64,000 nt of DNA. It comes from Nocardia xishanensis NBRC 101358 (GTDB lineage Bacteria; Actinomycetota; Actinomycetes; Mycobacteriales; Mycobacteriaceae). Shown here one piece after another: positions 56,249-64,000 of this stretch (position 1 is the stretch's first letter; each line of letters begins with the position of its first letter). Position numbers and translations under genes: made by a program. The notes beneath the pieces were generated by a model. That model saw only the letters and a list, made by a program, of their open reading frames with translations, did no database searches and had not been told where the DNA came from. The DNA lies in the NCBI RefSeq assembly GCF_001613365.1, contig NZ_BDCF01000020.1:79030-143029 (forward strand), written 5' to 3'.

Positions 56249-58528
56249 ATGGCGACAATCGAATATCTGCGGACCGACCCCGACCTGCCGCCCGTCGGCG
56301 TGGTGGACAGGTCCCCGATCACCCCGGCCAAGAAGGCTGTCTTCGCTGGAATCGCGATACTCGGCGCGGTCGCCTGGACCATCCTCGCCATCGCGCGCGG
56401 CGAGAACGTCAATGCGGTGTGGATCGTCATCGCGGCGGTGTGTACCTACGTCATCGCCTACCGCTTCTACGCGCGATTCATCGAGTGGAAGATCACCAAG
56501 CCGCGCGACGACATCGCGACGCCCGCCGAAATCCTGGAGAACGGTAAGGATTTCATGCCGATGGACCGGCGGGTGCTCTACGGGCACCACTTCGCCGCCA
56601 TCGCGGGCGCGGGTCCGCTCGTCGGTCCGGTGCTCGCCGCGCAAATGGGTTATCTGCCCGGCACCATCTGGATCGTGGTCGGCGTCTGCCTGGCCGGAGC
56701 GGTACAGGACTACCTGGTGCTGTGGGCGTCCACCAAGCGGCGCGGGCGCAGCCTCGGCCAGATGGCGCGTGACGAGCTCGGCGTGGTCGGCGGAATCGCG
56801 GCCATCGCGGCGATTCTCGTGATCATGATGATCCTGCTCGCGGTGCTCGCGCTGGTCGTGGTGAACGCGCTCGGCGAGAGCCCGTGGGGCGTGTTCTCCA
56901 TCGCGATGACCATCCCCATCGCCCTGTTCATGGGCATCTACCTGCGGTTCCTGCGCCCGGGCAAGGTCGGCGAGGTGTCCGCGATCGGCATCACGCTGCT
57001 GCTGCTCGCCATCGTCTCCGGCGGCTGGGTGTCCGAAACCGAGTGGGGCGCCGACTGGTTCACGCTGTCGCGGACCACCATCGCCTGGCTGCTGATCGCC
57101 TACGGCTTCCTGGCCTCGGTGCTGCCGGTCTGGCTGCTGCTCGCCCCGCGCGACTACCTGTCCACCTTCATGAAGATCGGCACCATCGGCCTGCTCGCGG
57201 TCGGCATCCTGATCACCATGCCGGTGCTGAAGGCTCCCGCGATCTCCGACTTCGCCTCCACCGGCACCGGTCCGGCCTTCGCGGGCAGCCTGTTCCCGTT
57301 CCTGTTCATCACCATCGCCTGCGGCGCGCTCTCCGGTTTCCACGCGCTCGTCTCCTCCGGCACCACGCCCAAGCTGCTGGAGAAGGAATCGCACGCGCGG
57401 ATGATCGGCTACGGCGGCATGCTGATGGAATCGTTCGTCGCGGTAATGGCCATCATCACCGCATCGATCATCGACCAGCACCTGTACTTCGGCATGAACG
57501 CGCCGCTCGGCCTGACCGGCGGCACCCCGGAGAAGGCCGCCGCGTACACGAATTCGCTCGGCCTGGCCGGTCCGCCCGCCACTCCGGAGACCTTCGCGGG
57601 CGCGGCGGCGGACGTCGGCGAGAAGACCATCATCTCGCGCACCGGCGGCGCGCCTACGCTGGCGATCGGCATCTCCGAGGTGTTCCACCAGTTCCTCGGC
57701 GGCGAGAGCATGAAGTCGTTCTGGTACCACTTCGCGATCATGTTCGAGGCGCTGTTCATCCTGACCACGATCGATGCTGGCACCCGCGTCGCGCGGTTCA
57801 TGACCTCCGACGCGCTCGGCAACTTCGGCGGCCCGCTGCGCAAGTTCAAGGATCCGTCCTGGCGGGTCGGTGCGTGGTTGTGCTCGTTCGTGGTGGTCGC
57901 CGCGTGGGGTTCCATCCTGCTGATGGGCGTCACCGATCCGCTCGGCGGCATCAACGCGCTCTACCCGCTGTTCGGCATCGCCAACCAGCTGCTCGCAGCC
58001 GTCGCGCTGACCGTCGTGATGACCATCATCGTGAAGAAGGGCCTGGCGAAATGGGCTTGGATTCCCGGTATCCCGCTGGTCTGGGACCTGCTGGTGACCA
58101 TGACCGCGTCCTGGCAGAAGATCTTCTCCGACGACCCGAAGCTGGGTTACTGGAAACAGCACAGCCTCTGCCAGCAGGCGCAGGAGGCCGGAAAGCTCTG
58201 CCTCACGGCGAAGACGCCCGAGGACGTGGATACCGTCATCCGCAACACCTTCATCCAGGGCACACTCTCGATCGTGTTCGCGGTGCTGGTGCTGATCGTC
58301 GCGGTGGTCGGAGCGCTGGTGTGCGTGCGCGCGTGGCGCTCCGGCGGCGGTGAGACGACCGAGTCGCCGGAAGAGCCGTCGAAGATCTTCGCGCCGAGCG
58401 GGTTCCTCGCCACCGCGACGGAGAAGACTGTGCAGAAGGAGTGGGACGAGCTGATCGCGACGGGCAAGGTCCGCGCACCCGGCGCTGCCCACGCGCAGGG
58501 CCCGGCCAAGGCGGAAGCGTCCGCGTAA
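56249..58528 (+). CDS. cstA: Carbon-starvation protein CstA (peptide/pyruvate transporter)
   Basis: A 759-residue membrane protein starting at ATG 56249 (AGGAGAG upstream). The CstA core is seen in ARFIEWKITKPRDDIATPAEILENGKDFMPMDRRVLYGHHFAAIAGAGPLVGPVLAAQMGYLPGTIW, the typical N-terminal CstA signature, then many helices and a C-terminal CstA_5TM-like part (TIDAGTRVARFMTSDALG ... GGINALYPLFGIANQLLAAVALTV). CstA imports peptides or pyruvate under carbon limitation. It is followed by its usual small partner gene with overlapping stop/start (TAATG). Confidence 0.95.
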   Translation: MATIEYLRTDPDLPPVGVVDRSPITPAKKAVFAGIAILGAVAWTILAIARGENVNAVWIVIAAVCTYVIAYRFYARFIEWKITKPRDDIATPAEILENGKDFMPMDRRVLYGHHFAAIAGAGPLVGPVLAAQMGYLPGTIWIVVGVCLAGAVQDYLVLWASTKRRGRSLGQMARDELGVVGGIAAIAAILVIMMILLAVLALVVVNALGESPWGVFSIAMTIPIALFMGIYLRFLRPGKVGEVSAIGITLLLLAIVSGGWVSETEWGADWFTLSRTTIAWLLIAYGFLASVLPVWLLLAPRDYLSTFMKIGTIGLLAVGILITMPVLKAPAISDFASTGTGPAFAGSLFPFLFITIACGALSGFHALVSSGTTPKLLEKESHARMIGYGGMLMESFVAVMAIITASIIDQHLYFGMNAPLGLTGGTPEKAAAYTNSLGLAGPPATPETFAGAAADVGEKTIISRTGGAPTLAIGISEVFHQFLGGESMKSFWYHFAIMFEALFILTTIDAGTRVARFMTSDALGNFGGPLRKFKDPSWRVGAWLCSFVVVAAWGSILLMGVTDPLGGINALYPLFGIANQLLAAVALTVVMTIIVKKGLAKWAWIPGIPLVWDLLVTMTASWQKIFSDDPKLGYWKQHSLCQQAQEAGKLCLTAKTPEDVDTVIRNTFIQGTLSIVFAVLVLIVAVVGALVCVRAWRSGGGETTESPEEPSKIFAPSGFLATATEKTVQKEWDELIATGKVRAPGAAHAQGPAKAEASA

Positions 58529-58770
58529 TGAAGGAATCGCTCGCGCCGCGGGAAGGCAGGTCGGCACGGCCGGCCCTCCCGCGGCGTGCGCTCGACGCGG
58601 TGCGCGCGGTCGTCTGGTGGTTCGACTCGATCCTGGGCGGCCAGGACTACCAGCGCTACGTGGCGCACCTCCGACGCAACCACCCGGACCGTCCGATCCC
58701 CACCGAGCGCCAGTACTGGCGCGACCGCCACGCGGAAGCCGAGCGCAGCCCCACCAATCGCTGCTGCTGA
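58528..58770 (+). CDS. ybdD: YbdD/YjiX family small protein
   Basis: An 80-residue protein starting at ATG 58528, overlapping the cstA stop by 1 bp. The family core is VRAVVWWFDSILGGQDYQRYVAHLRRNHPDRPIPTERQYWRDRHAEAE. YbdD-type proteins are encoded directly after cstA/btsT and take part in activity of the transporter. The 190 bp after it hold no further gene. Confidence 0.9.
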   Translation: MKESLAPREGRSARPALPRRALDAVRAVVWWFDSILGGQDYQRYVAHLRRNHPDRPIPTERQYWRDRHAEAERSPTNRCC

Positions 58771-58963
58771 TCCCCACCGCCATACGCCGCAACCTGCTTG
58801 CCCTCGCGATGACGTTCACCGCCTGATGGGGACCTCGTCGCCGCTTGTCCGGCCGAGCCTGCGCCGCCGGGCCGGTGATGCGCGCGGGCGGTTCGTGCCG
58901 CCTGTGACGCCCTCGGCGATAGTGTCTGATTTCCGCTAGCACGGTGCGGCGAGAGCTGACATT

Positions 58964-60616
58964 GTGGATTGCGTGACCATCACGGCGTTGGATTTCGAGC
59001 AGTGCTATCGGGCGGTGTCGACGCGCGACTCGCGCTTCGACGGACAGTTCTTCACGGCGGTGCGTACCACCGGAATCTATTGCCGCCCTTCGTGTCCGGC
59101 GATCACGCCGAAGCGGGCGAACGTCAGCTTCCTGCCGACGGCGGCCGCGGCGCAGCACGCGGGATACCGGGCATGCCGCCGCTGCCTGCCCGACGCGGCG
59201 CCCGGCTCGCCGCTGTGGAACACCAGGGCCGATCTGGCCGCCAGGGCCATGCGGTTGATCGGCGACGGCGTCATCGAGCGGGGCGGGGTACCCGCGCTGG
59301 CCGCCACCCTCGGCTACTCCCAGCGCCAGCTCACCCGGGTACTCACCACCGAGCTCGGGGCGGGGCCGCTGGCGCTGGCCAGGGCGCACCGCGCGCACAC
59401 CGCGCGACTGCTCATCCAGACCACCGCGATGCCGATGTCGGACATCGCGTTCGCGGCGGGCTTCGCCAGCATCCGCCAGTTCAACGACACGGTGCGCGAG
59501 GTGTTCGCGGTCAGCCCGACCACCATGCGCACCGAGGCGCAGCGCGCGCGCAAGGACCAGACGCAGACCGCGCCGACGACGAACGGCTCACTCTCGCTTC
59601 GCCTTCCGTTCCGGGAGCCGCTCGACCGCGCGTGGCTGGAGTGGTTCCTCTCCTCGCACGTGGCGCCCGGCATGGAGCTGTGGGAGGACCACACCTACAC
59701 CAGGAACCTGCGCACGCCGCACGGGCACGCGACGGCTCGGCTGAGCTTCCGCGGCGATCACGTGCGCGCGGAACTGGCCCTGCACGACATGCGCGATCTC
59801 GCGCCGACGGTCGCGCGGGTGCGTCACCTGCTCGACCTGGACGCCGATCCGGTCGGCATCGACGAGGTGCTCGGCGCGGACAGGGCGGCGCTCCAGGACG
59901 GCGCGAGGTCGGCGTGGCGCGGGTCCGCGGTGGACACCTTCGACACCGACGACGCGCGCCGGGTGCGCACCGCGACCCTGCCCGATGCGGGCAGCGCGCC
60001 CGCCACCGTCGGCGCAGGCACGTGGCGCACCGGCGCGGACCGGGTGGTATTCACCCCCGGCATCCGGGTGCCCGGTTGCCTGGACGGCCCGGAACTGTTG
60101 TTGCGCACCATGATCGGGCAGCAGATCTCGGTGTCGGCCGCGGCCACCCACACGGCCCGGTTGGTCGAGGCGCTCGGCGAACCGGTCGAGGGGCCGGTGC
60201 CGCGGCTGTTCCCGACGCCGGACGTCATCGCCGAGCGGGGCGCCGAAGTGCTGACCGGTCCGGGGCGGCGCGTCCGCTCGATCGTCGGCGCGGCGGCCGC
60301 GCTCGCGGCGGGCGATCTGCAACTGCACGCCGGTCGCACCGCGGCCGATCTGCGCCGCGACCTGCTGGCGCTGGACGGCGTCGGGCCGTGGACCGCCGAC
60401 TACGTGACCATGCGCCTGCTGGCCGATCCCGATATCTTGCTCGACACCGACTTGGTCGTCCGGCAGGGCGCGGATCTGCTCGGCATAGACCTGAGCGACA
60501 CCGCGCGCTGGGCGCCTTGGCGCTCCTATCTGTCCATGCACCTGTGGAAGACCGCGCTGAGCAGGCGCGCCGCCGCACCCAAGCGGCCGGCCCGCTCCGC
60601 ACGCAAGACCGACTGA
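58964..60616 (+). CDS. alkA: Fused AdaA regulator / AlkA 3-methyladenine DNA glycosylase
   Basis: A 550-residue fusion as in mycobacterial Ada-AlkA (Rv1317c). The N-terminal Ada zinc domain has DFEQCYRAVSTRDSRFDGQFFTAVRTTGIYCRPSCPAITPKRANV ... CRRCLPDAAPG with the four cysteines; the AraC HTH is IERGGVPALAATLGYSQRQLTRVLTTELG. AlkA_N and the HhH-GPD domain follow, with LLRTMIGQQISVSAAATHTARLVEALG, the helix-hairpin-helix RDLLALDGVGPWTADYVTMRLLADPDILLDTDLVV and the catalytic Asp in LLDTD. It senses methylphosphotriesters and removes alkylated bases. The start is GTG 58964 or 58973. ogt follows after 34 bp. Confidence 0.94.
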   Translation: MDCVTITALDFEQCYRAVSTRDSRFDGQFFTAVRTTGIYCRPSCPAITPKRANVSFLPTAAAAQHAGYRACRRCLPDAAPGSPLWNTRADLAARAMRLIGDGVIERGGVPALAATLGYSQRQLTRVLTTELGAGPLALARAHRAHTARLLIQTTAMPMSDIAFAAGFASIRQFNDTVREVFAVSPTTMRTEAQRARKDQTQTAPTTNGSLSLRLPFREPLDRAWLEWFLSSHVAPGMELWEDHTYTRNLRTPHGHATARLSFRGDHVRAELALHDMRDLAPTVARVRHLLDLDADPVGIDEVLGADRAALQDGARSAWRGSAVDTFDTDDARRVRTATLPDAGSAPATVGAGTWRTGADRVVFTPGIRVPGCLDGPELLLRTMIGQQISVSAAATHTARLVEALGEPVEGPVPRLFPTPDVIAERGAEVLTGPGRRVRSIVGAAAALAAGDLQLHAGRTAADLRRDLLALDGVGPWTADYVTMRLLADPDILLDTDLVVRQGADLLGIDLSDTARWAPWRSYLSMHLWKTALSRRAAAPKRPARSARKTD

Positions 60617-60650
60617 CCCACCCTGCCGCACCATCGAAAGCGAGCACACC

Positions 60651-61163
60651 ATGAGCATCGAATCGACCCGCGCCGCCGACTTCACCGTCGTCGACACACC
60701 CATCGGCCCGTTCACGGCGATCGCCGACGACGAGGGCGCGGTGCTGGCCTCCGGCTGGACCGCCGACGCGGAGAACCTGCGCCTGCTGATCCACCCGACA
60801 CTGCGTCCGGCCGTAGTGCGGCAACGGGATTCGCTCGGCGCCGTGTCCGACGCCATCCTCGCCTATCACCGCGGCGACGTGCACGCCATCGACGACGTTC
60901 CGGTGCGCCAGCGGTCGGGGGAATTCCTCATGCACGCCTGGGACGTGCTGCGGAAGGTCCCCGCGGGCGATCCGGTGACCTACACCGAGTTCGCCGCCAT
61001 CTCCGGACGGCCGGAGGCGACCCGCGCCGCGGCCAACGCGTGCGCGCGCAACGCGGCCGCCCTGTTCGTGCCGTGCCACCGAGTGCTGCGGATCGGCGGG
61101 GCTCTCGGCGGGTTCCGCTGGGGGCTGGACGCCAAGAGGTGGTTGCTCGATCACGAGGCGTGA
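60651..61163 (+). CDS. ogt: Methylated-DNA-protein-cysteine methyltransferase
   Basis: A 170-residue O6-alkylguanine DNA alkyltransferase: the active-site cysteine is in AALFVPCHRVLRIGGALGGFRWG, with the usual DNA-contact helix VPAGDPVTYTEFAAISGRPEATRAAANACARNA before it. It transfers the alkyl group from O6-guanine to its own Cys, once per protein. It forms an alkylation-repair operon with the Ada-AlkA fusion. Confidence 0.95.
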   Translation: MSIESTRAADFTVVDTPIGPFTAIADDEGAVLASGWTADAENLRLLIHPTLRPAVVRQRDSLGAVSDAILAYHRGDVHAIDDVPVRQRSGEFLMHAWDVLRKVPAGDPVTYTEFAAISGRPEATRAAANACARNAAALFVPCHRVLRIGGALGGFRWGLDAKRWLLDHEA

Positions 61164-61182
61164 GATTTCGCGCGGTTCGAAC

Positions 61183-61212
61183 GCGCCGGTCGCCCGCTCG
61201 GGCGACCGGCGC
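61183..61212 (+). terminator. Strong terminator after ogt
   Basis: GCGCCGGTCGCCC (61183-61195) pairs exactly with 61200-61212 around a 4-nt loop, followed by a T-rich stretch (ttgttcgttt). Confidence 0.85.
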
Positions 61213-61354
61213 CTTGTTCGTTTGGGTAGACGAATGCGGCCGGAGAGGTGGCGTCGCTCACCGCGCCGCACATGCCGCGGTCGCCGTCGCAGCAGTTGCC
61301 GATCGAGGTAGCGATTCCGCACCAGCCAGGCGGCGGGTCGACCAAAATGGAGAC

Positions 61355-61669
61355 ATGTCCGCCCCAGCCGAACTGCCCGAAATCACGCAGCGTGAACTCC
61401 GCGACAACGCCGGTCGCGTGCTGCGGGATGTCAGCGCCGGGGAGTCCTACACCATCACAGTCGATGGCGCCCCGGTGGCGGACATGATCCCGCATCGCTG
61501 TGTCACCCGTAGGACGGCCGTACCCCGCGATGAGGTGCTCGCAGTCTTTGCCGGACTAGCACCCGCCACGCACGACGGGGCAGCCGAATCGGCCGAGGTG
61601 GTGGACGACTCGGTGCACGACCCGTACGACCTCGCACGGGTCATCGGAGAGTTCGCGGGTAACGAGTAG
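61355..61669 (+). CDS. Phd/YefM (VapB-like) antitoxin
   Basis: A 104-residue antitoxin starting at ATG 61355: PEITQRELRDNAGRVLRDVSAGESYTITVDGAPVADMIPH is the typical Phd/YefM N-terminal DNA-binding fold, followed by an acidic toxin-binding tail (EVVDDSVHDPYDLARVIGEFAG). A toxin would normally follow in the same direction. Instead the next gene-like segment is a truncated PIN-domain toxin on the other strand, so it is a possible orphan antitoxin. Confidence 0.82.
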   Translation: MSAPAELPEITQRELRDNAGRVLRDVSAGESYTITVDGAPVADMIPHRCVTRRTAVPRDEVLAVFAGLAPATHDGAAESAEVVDDSVHDPYDLARVIGEFAGNE

Positions 61670-61671
61670 CC

Positions 61672-61928
61672 CTACAGGCTGCCGCGCGGCACGACCCAGC
61701 GGTGACTCGAGTCGATCACCGTTGCGACGGTTTCGAAGTCGGCGTCGTAGAGGACGAGGACGAGGCGGTGCTCCATCGCCAGCACGGCGGTGATCAGGTC
61801 CGCGATGCCGACCTCGCGGTGCCTGCCACGGCGGGCCAGCTCGCGCTGAATGGCGAACGCACGCTGCCAGTGTTCGTCGTCGGTGGGCAGATACTCGTAG
61901 GCGGCGCGGCGGTCGGTCCGCAGCCGGG
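61672..61928 (-). pseudogene. 5'-truncated VapC (PIN-domain) toxin
   Basis: The minus-strand frame ending at 61672 encodes YEYLPTDDEHWQRAFAIQRELARRGRHREVGIADLITAVLAMEHRLVLVLYDADFETVATVIDSSHRWVVPRGS, the C-terminal about two thirds of a VapC ribonuclease with the conserved Asp of GIADLI and the later YDADFE. The N-terminal part with the first catalytic Asp (LDTS-type) is absent; the frame runs straight back into the 3' end of sbcC, and no start codon precedes the domain. It lies tail to tail with the antitoxin gene, an unusual layout for a VapBC pair. Confidence 0.7.
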
Positions 61929-61934
61929 GGCGCC

Positions 61935-64000
61935 TCAGGCGACGGTGGTCTCCAGGCGGGAGCCGGTGCGGCCGCGTACGACGTGCAGGCGGCTGGGGAT
62001 GCGCTGGCGCATTTCGTCGACGTGGCTGACCAGGCCGACGACGCGGCCGCCGGCGCGGAGTTCGTCTAGGACGCCCATGACGGCGTCGAGGGTGTCGGCG
62101 TCCAGGCCGCCGAAGCCCTCGTCGATGAATAGGGTGTCCAGGACCAGGCCGCCGGATTCGGCGGCGACGGTGTCGGCAAGGCCGAGCGCCAGCGAGAGGG
62201 ACGCCATGAAGGTCTCGCCGCCGGAGAGGGTCTTGGCGGGACGCACGGCGCCGGTGTAGTCGTCACGGATGTCGAGGCCGAGGCCGCCGCGCCTGCCGCG
62301 CGGACCCGCCTTGTCCGAGTGCACGAATTCATAACGGCCGCCGGACATTCGACGCAGCCGCACGGAACCCGCGAGCGCCACCTCCTCCAGGCGGGCGGCC
62401 AGTACGTAGGAGCGCAGCGACATGCGGCGGTTGTTCTCGCCGCGTCCGGCGACCACGTCGGCGAGCCCGGCCAGCTCCTCGTGGGTGCGTTGCAGCGGCG
62501 CGATCCGGTCCACCTCGGTCCACAGCTGACCGCCGAGTTCCTCGAGCAGCTGCACCCGCCGCCCCGCCTCGGCCTGCGCGGCGACCGCCGCGTTCAGCCT
62601 GGTCTGCGCATCGGCGAGCCTGCGCTCCAGCTCGGCGGAATCGCCGGGTTCGGCGGTGGCCGCGGCCTGGATCTCGGGTTCGGCGAGCACCTTCTCGGCG
62701 TGCGCGCGGGCGTCTTCGGCGGTGACGAGCTCGGCGTCGATCTCCTGCTGCCGCTGCGGGGTTCGCGAGGCGGCGTTGACGACGCGGGCGAAGGCGGTGA
62801 GCAGCGCGACGTCGCCGCCGCCGAGCTCACCTTCCGGAACGAATCCGGCCGCGCGCGCGAGACTTTCGACGCGGTCGGCGATCGCGGCGACCTGCTCGCG
62901 CGCGGCGGCCGCGGCGGTGCGTGCGGCACGCAGCGCGGTGGCGTCGGTGACCAGTCCGTTCAGTCGCGCGCGACGGTGGCCGATGGTGCCGTCGGCGCCC
63001 GCGGCGGCGCGCAGGCGTTCGGTGAGTTCGTCGAGACGGGTGACCGACGCGGCGATGCGGGTGACGACGGTGCTCGCGCTCGCCTCGGCGGCGCGCAGGT
63101 CGTCGTGCAGGCGGGTTTCCTCGGCGCGCAGCCGGGACAGTTCGGCGGTCGACCCGTCGACCAGCGCGGCGAGTTCGGCGGCGTCCTCGTACCGGTGGGT
63201 CGCCGAGCGCAGCGCGGCCGCGAGCTCGACGCGGTCGGCGTCGCCACCGCGAGCGGCCAGCGCCTCGATCTCCTTTTCCAGAACGGTGATTCGGCTGTGG
63301 ACACGGTCGCGGTTCTGCTCGGCGGTGCGCTCGGCGGCCACCGCCGCATCCTCGGCTTCTTTGGAGACCGCGCTCGGCGCGGGCTCGGCGGGCGACGGGT
63401 GCTCCGCCGCGCCACACACCGCGCACGGTTCCCCGTCGACCAGCTGACCAGCGAGTTCGGCGGCCATGCCCGCCAGGCGGCGCTCGCGGAGGTCGAGCAC
63501 ACGCTCCTTGGCGTCGTTGTGGACGGTCCGCGCGGTCTCGAATTCGATCCGCGTGCGGTCCAGATCCGTTCTGCGACCCGCCAATTCGACGGCGGCGGTG
63601 GCCGCGGCCTGGAGCCGTTCGCACTCGGCGGTCAGCGAAGGCAACGTGGCGGCGGCCTCGGTCGCCTCGCGGACCCTGGCCTCGGCCGCGGCGATCGTCG
63701 CTGGCAGGCGCTCGCGACGCCCGGTCAGCTGGGCCATTCGTTCGGTCAGCGCCGCCGACTCGGTACGCAGCTCGTCGATCTCCCGCCGCAGCCGGTCGGC
63801 GGCGGTGGCGTCGGCGCTGACCTCGTCGAGCGCGCCGATCTGGGCGCTCCAGCGCCGGACGGCTGCGTCGAGATCGGCGTCGGCACGAATCGCCGGCCCG
63901 GATCGATCCGCGCTCGTATCCTCTTCCGCACCAGCACTTTCCGGCGCTACCAGCGTCGCACCGTCGAGATCGGCCGCCGCGGGCTCGAGCAGCGCGCCCG
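61935..64000 (-). CDS. sbcC: Exonuclease SbcC, C-terminal part (partial)
   Basis: The open frame continues to the window edge. It holds long coiled coil on both sides of a zinc hook (LVDGEPCAVCGAAEHPSP, CxxC near position 63415), then the ABC ATPase end: signature LSGGETFMASLSLALGLADTVAAESGG and Walker B GLVLDTLFIDEGFGGLDADTLDAVMGVL with the H-loop VVGLVSHVDEMRQRI. SbcC with SbcD forms a nuclease that opens DNA hairpins and trims ends. The N-terminal Walker A half lies outside the window. Confidence 0.94.
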   Translation of the reverse strand, partial: GALLEPAAADLDGATLVAPESAGAEEDTSADRSGPAIRADADLDAAVRRWSAQIGALDEVSADATAADRLRREIDELRTESAALTERMAQLTGRRERLPATIAAAEARVREATEAAATLPSLTAECERLQAAATAAVELAGRRTDLDRTRIEFETARTVHNDAKERVLDLRERRLAGMAAELAGQLVDGEPCAVCGAAEHPSPAEPAPSAVSKEAEDAAVAAERTAEQNRDRVHSRITVLEKEIEALAARGGDADRVELAAALRSATHRYEDAAELAALVDGSTAELSRLRAEETRLHDDLRAAEASASTVVTRIAASVTRLDELTERLRAAAGADGTIGHRRARLNGLVTDATALRAARTAAAAAREQVAAIADRVESLARAAGFVPEGELGGGDVALLTAFARVVNAASRTPQRQQEIDAELVTAEDARAHAEKVLAEPEIQAAATAEPGDSAELERRLADAQTRLNAAVAAQAEAGRRVQLLEELGGQLWTEVDRIAPLQRTHEELAGLADVVAGRGENNRRMSLRSYVLAARLEEVALAGSVRLRRMSGGRYEFVHSDKAGPRGRRGGLGLDIRDDYTGAVRPAKTLSGGETFMASLSLALGLADTVAAESGGLVLDTLFIDEGFGGLDADTLDAVMGVLDELRAGGRVVGLVSHVDEMRQRIPSRLHVVRGRTGSRLETTVA

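Noticed and set aside
56231..59398. Minus-strand open frame of 1055 codons opposite cstA
   Set aside because: Its sequence is Arg/Gly/His-rich with no domain, and it is antisense to cstA, ybdD and the Ada-AlkA start, all well supported. It is a high-GC shadow frame.
1..64000. tRNA, rRNA or known riboswitch
   Set aside because: No cloverleaf with anticodon arm, rRNA segment or recognisable riboswitch consensus was found by eye; the element uses a protein gene (ychF), not a tRNA, as its target.

Overview
The window is high-GC actinobacterial DNA, most likely from Nocardia or a close relative. The sequence signs are strong G/C bias at third codon positions, a TIGR03086 (mycothiol-type) protein, a Tat-exported DUF1906 (Rv2525c-like) protein, a fused AdaA-AlkA protein, a GT87 mannosyltransferase, and dense TetR/AraC/MarR/WYL regulators. 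The genus is inferred; no rRNA or other marker gene is present.

Chromosomal left part (1-27.4 kb). In order: the N-terminal half of a GT87 mannosyltransferase, secreted and envelope proteins, a Ser/Gly-repeat protein followed by degenerate intergenic repeats, and several regulator/target pairs with visible operators. These pairs are WYL/TIGR03086, MarR/MFS exporter, XRE-cupin/flavin oxidoreductase, and TetR/metallo-hydrolase. An operon of three Roadblock/LC7-like proteins plus a DUF4388-like/HTH protein (14.9-17.1 kb) has no GTPase beside it. A GlxA-type regulator, an erythromycin-esterase family protein and a DD-carboxypeptidase follow.

Integrated part (31.51-48.63 kb, perhaps from 27.49 kb). 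The DNA downstream of ychF (48591-49688, minus strand) is an array of integrated elements. The 11-bp core CGGAACTCGAC occurs at 31509, 46574 and 48622, each time inside a ychF 3'-end-like sequence. The copy at 31.5 kb keeps what looks like the native end (VVEFRFNV-stop). The copies at 46.57 and 48.62 kb encode replacement tails (RSGLAPAKK-stop and RSGLASGGKK-stop). Element E1 (31.51-46.57 kb) carries a serine integrase beside its left end and about 0.9 kb of nested perfect palindromes. It also has a tightly coupled 14-gene minus-strand operon (HTH/excisionase-like protein, small membrane proteins, Replic_Relax protein, membrane FtsK/VirD4-like ATPase, DUF2637 protein) and an XRE-PLD / NUDIX / HD regulatory module, followed by an HNH gene. 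Four otherwise dissimilar operon proteins end in the same roughly 28-residue C-terminal motif. Element E2 (46.57-48.63 kb) holds only an OLD-type ATPase-TOPRIM nuclease between two att cores, like a cis-mobilizable defence cassette. A weaker att-like sequence at 27.49 kb suggests that 27.5-31.5 kb (TetR/SDR pair, small ORFs, gene remnants) is an older insertion.

Chromosomal right part (48.6-64 kb). After ychF come a truncated TetR fragment, a quinone oxidoreductase, an AraC/VOC pair, a sugar ABC transporter (lipoprotein and two permeases, no ATPase), cstA-ybdD, and the alkylation-repair genes adaA-alkA and ogt. The window ends with an orphan Phd/VapB-like antitoxin facing a 5'-truncated vapC, and the C-terminal two-thirds or so of SbcC.
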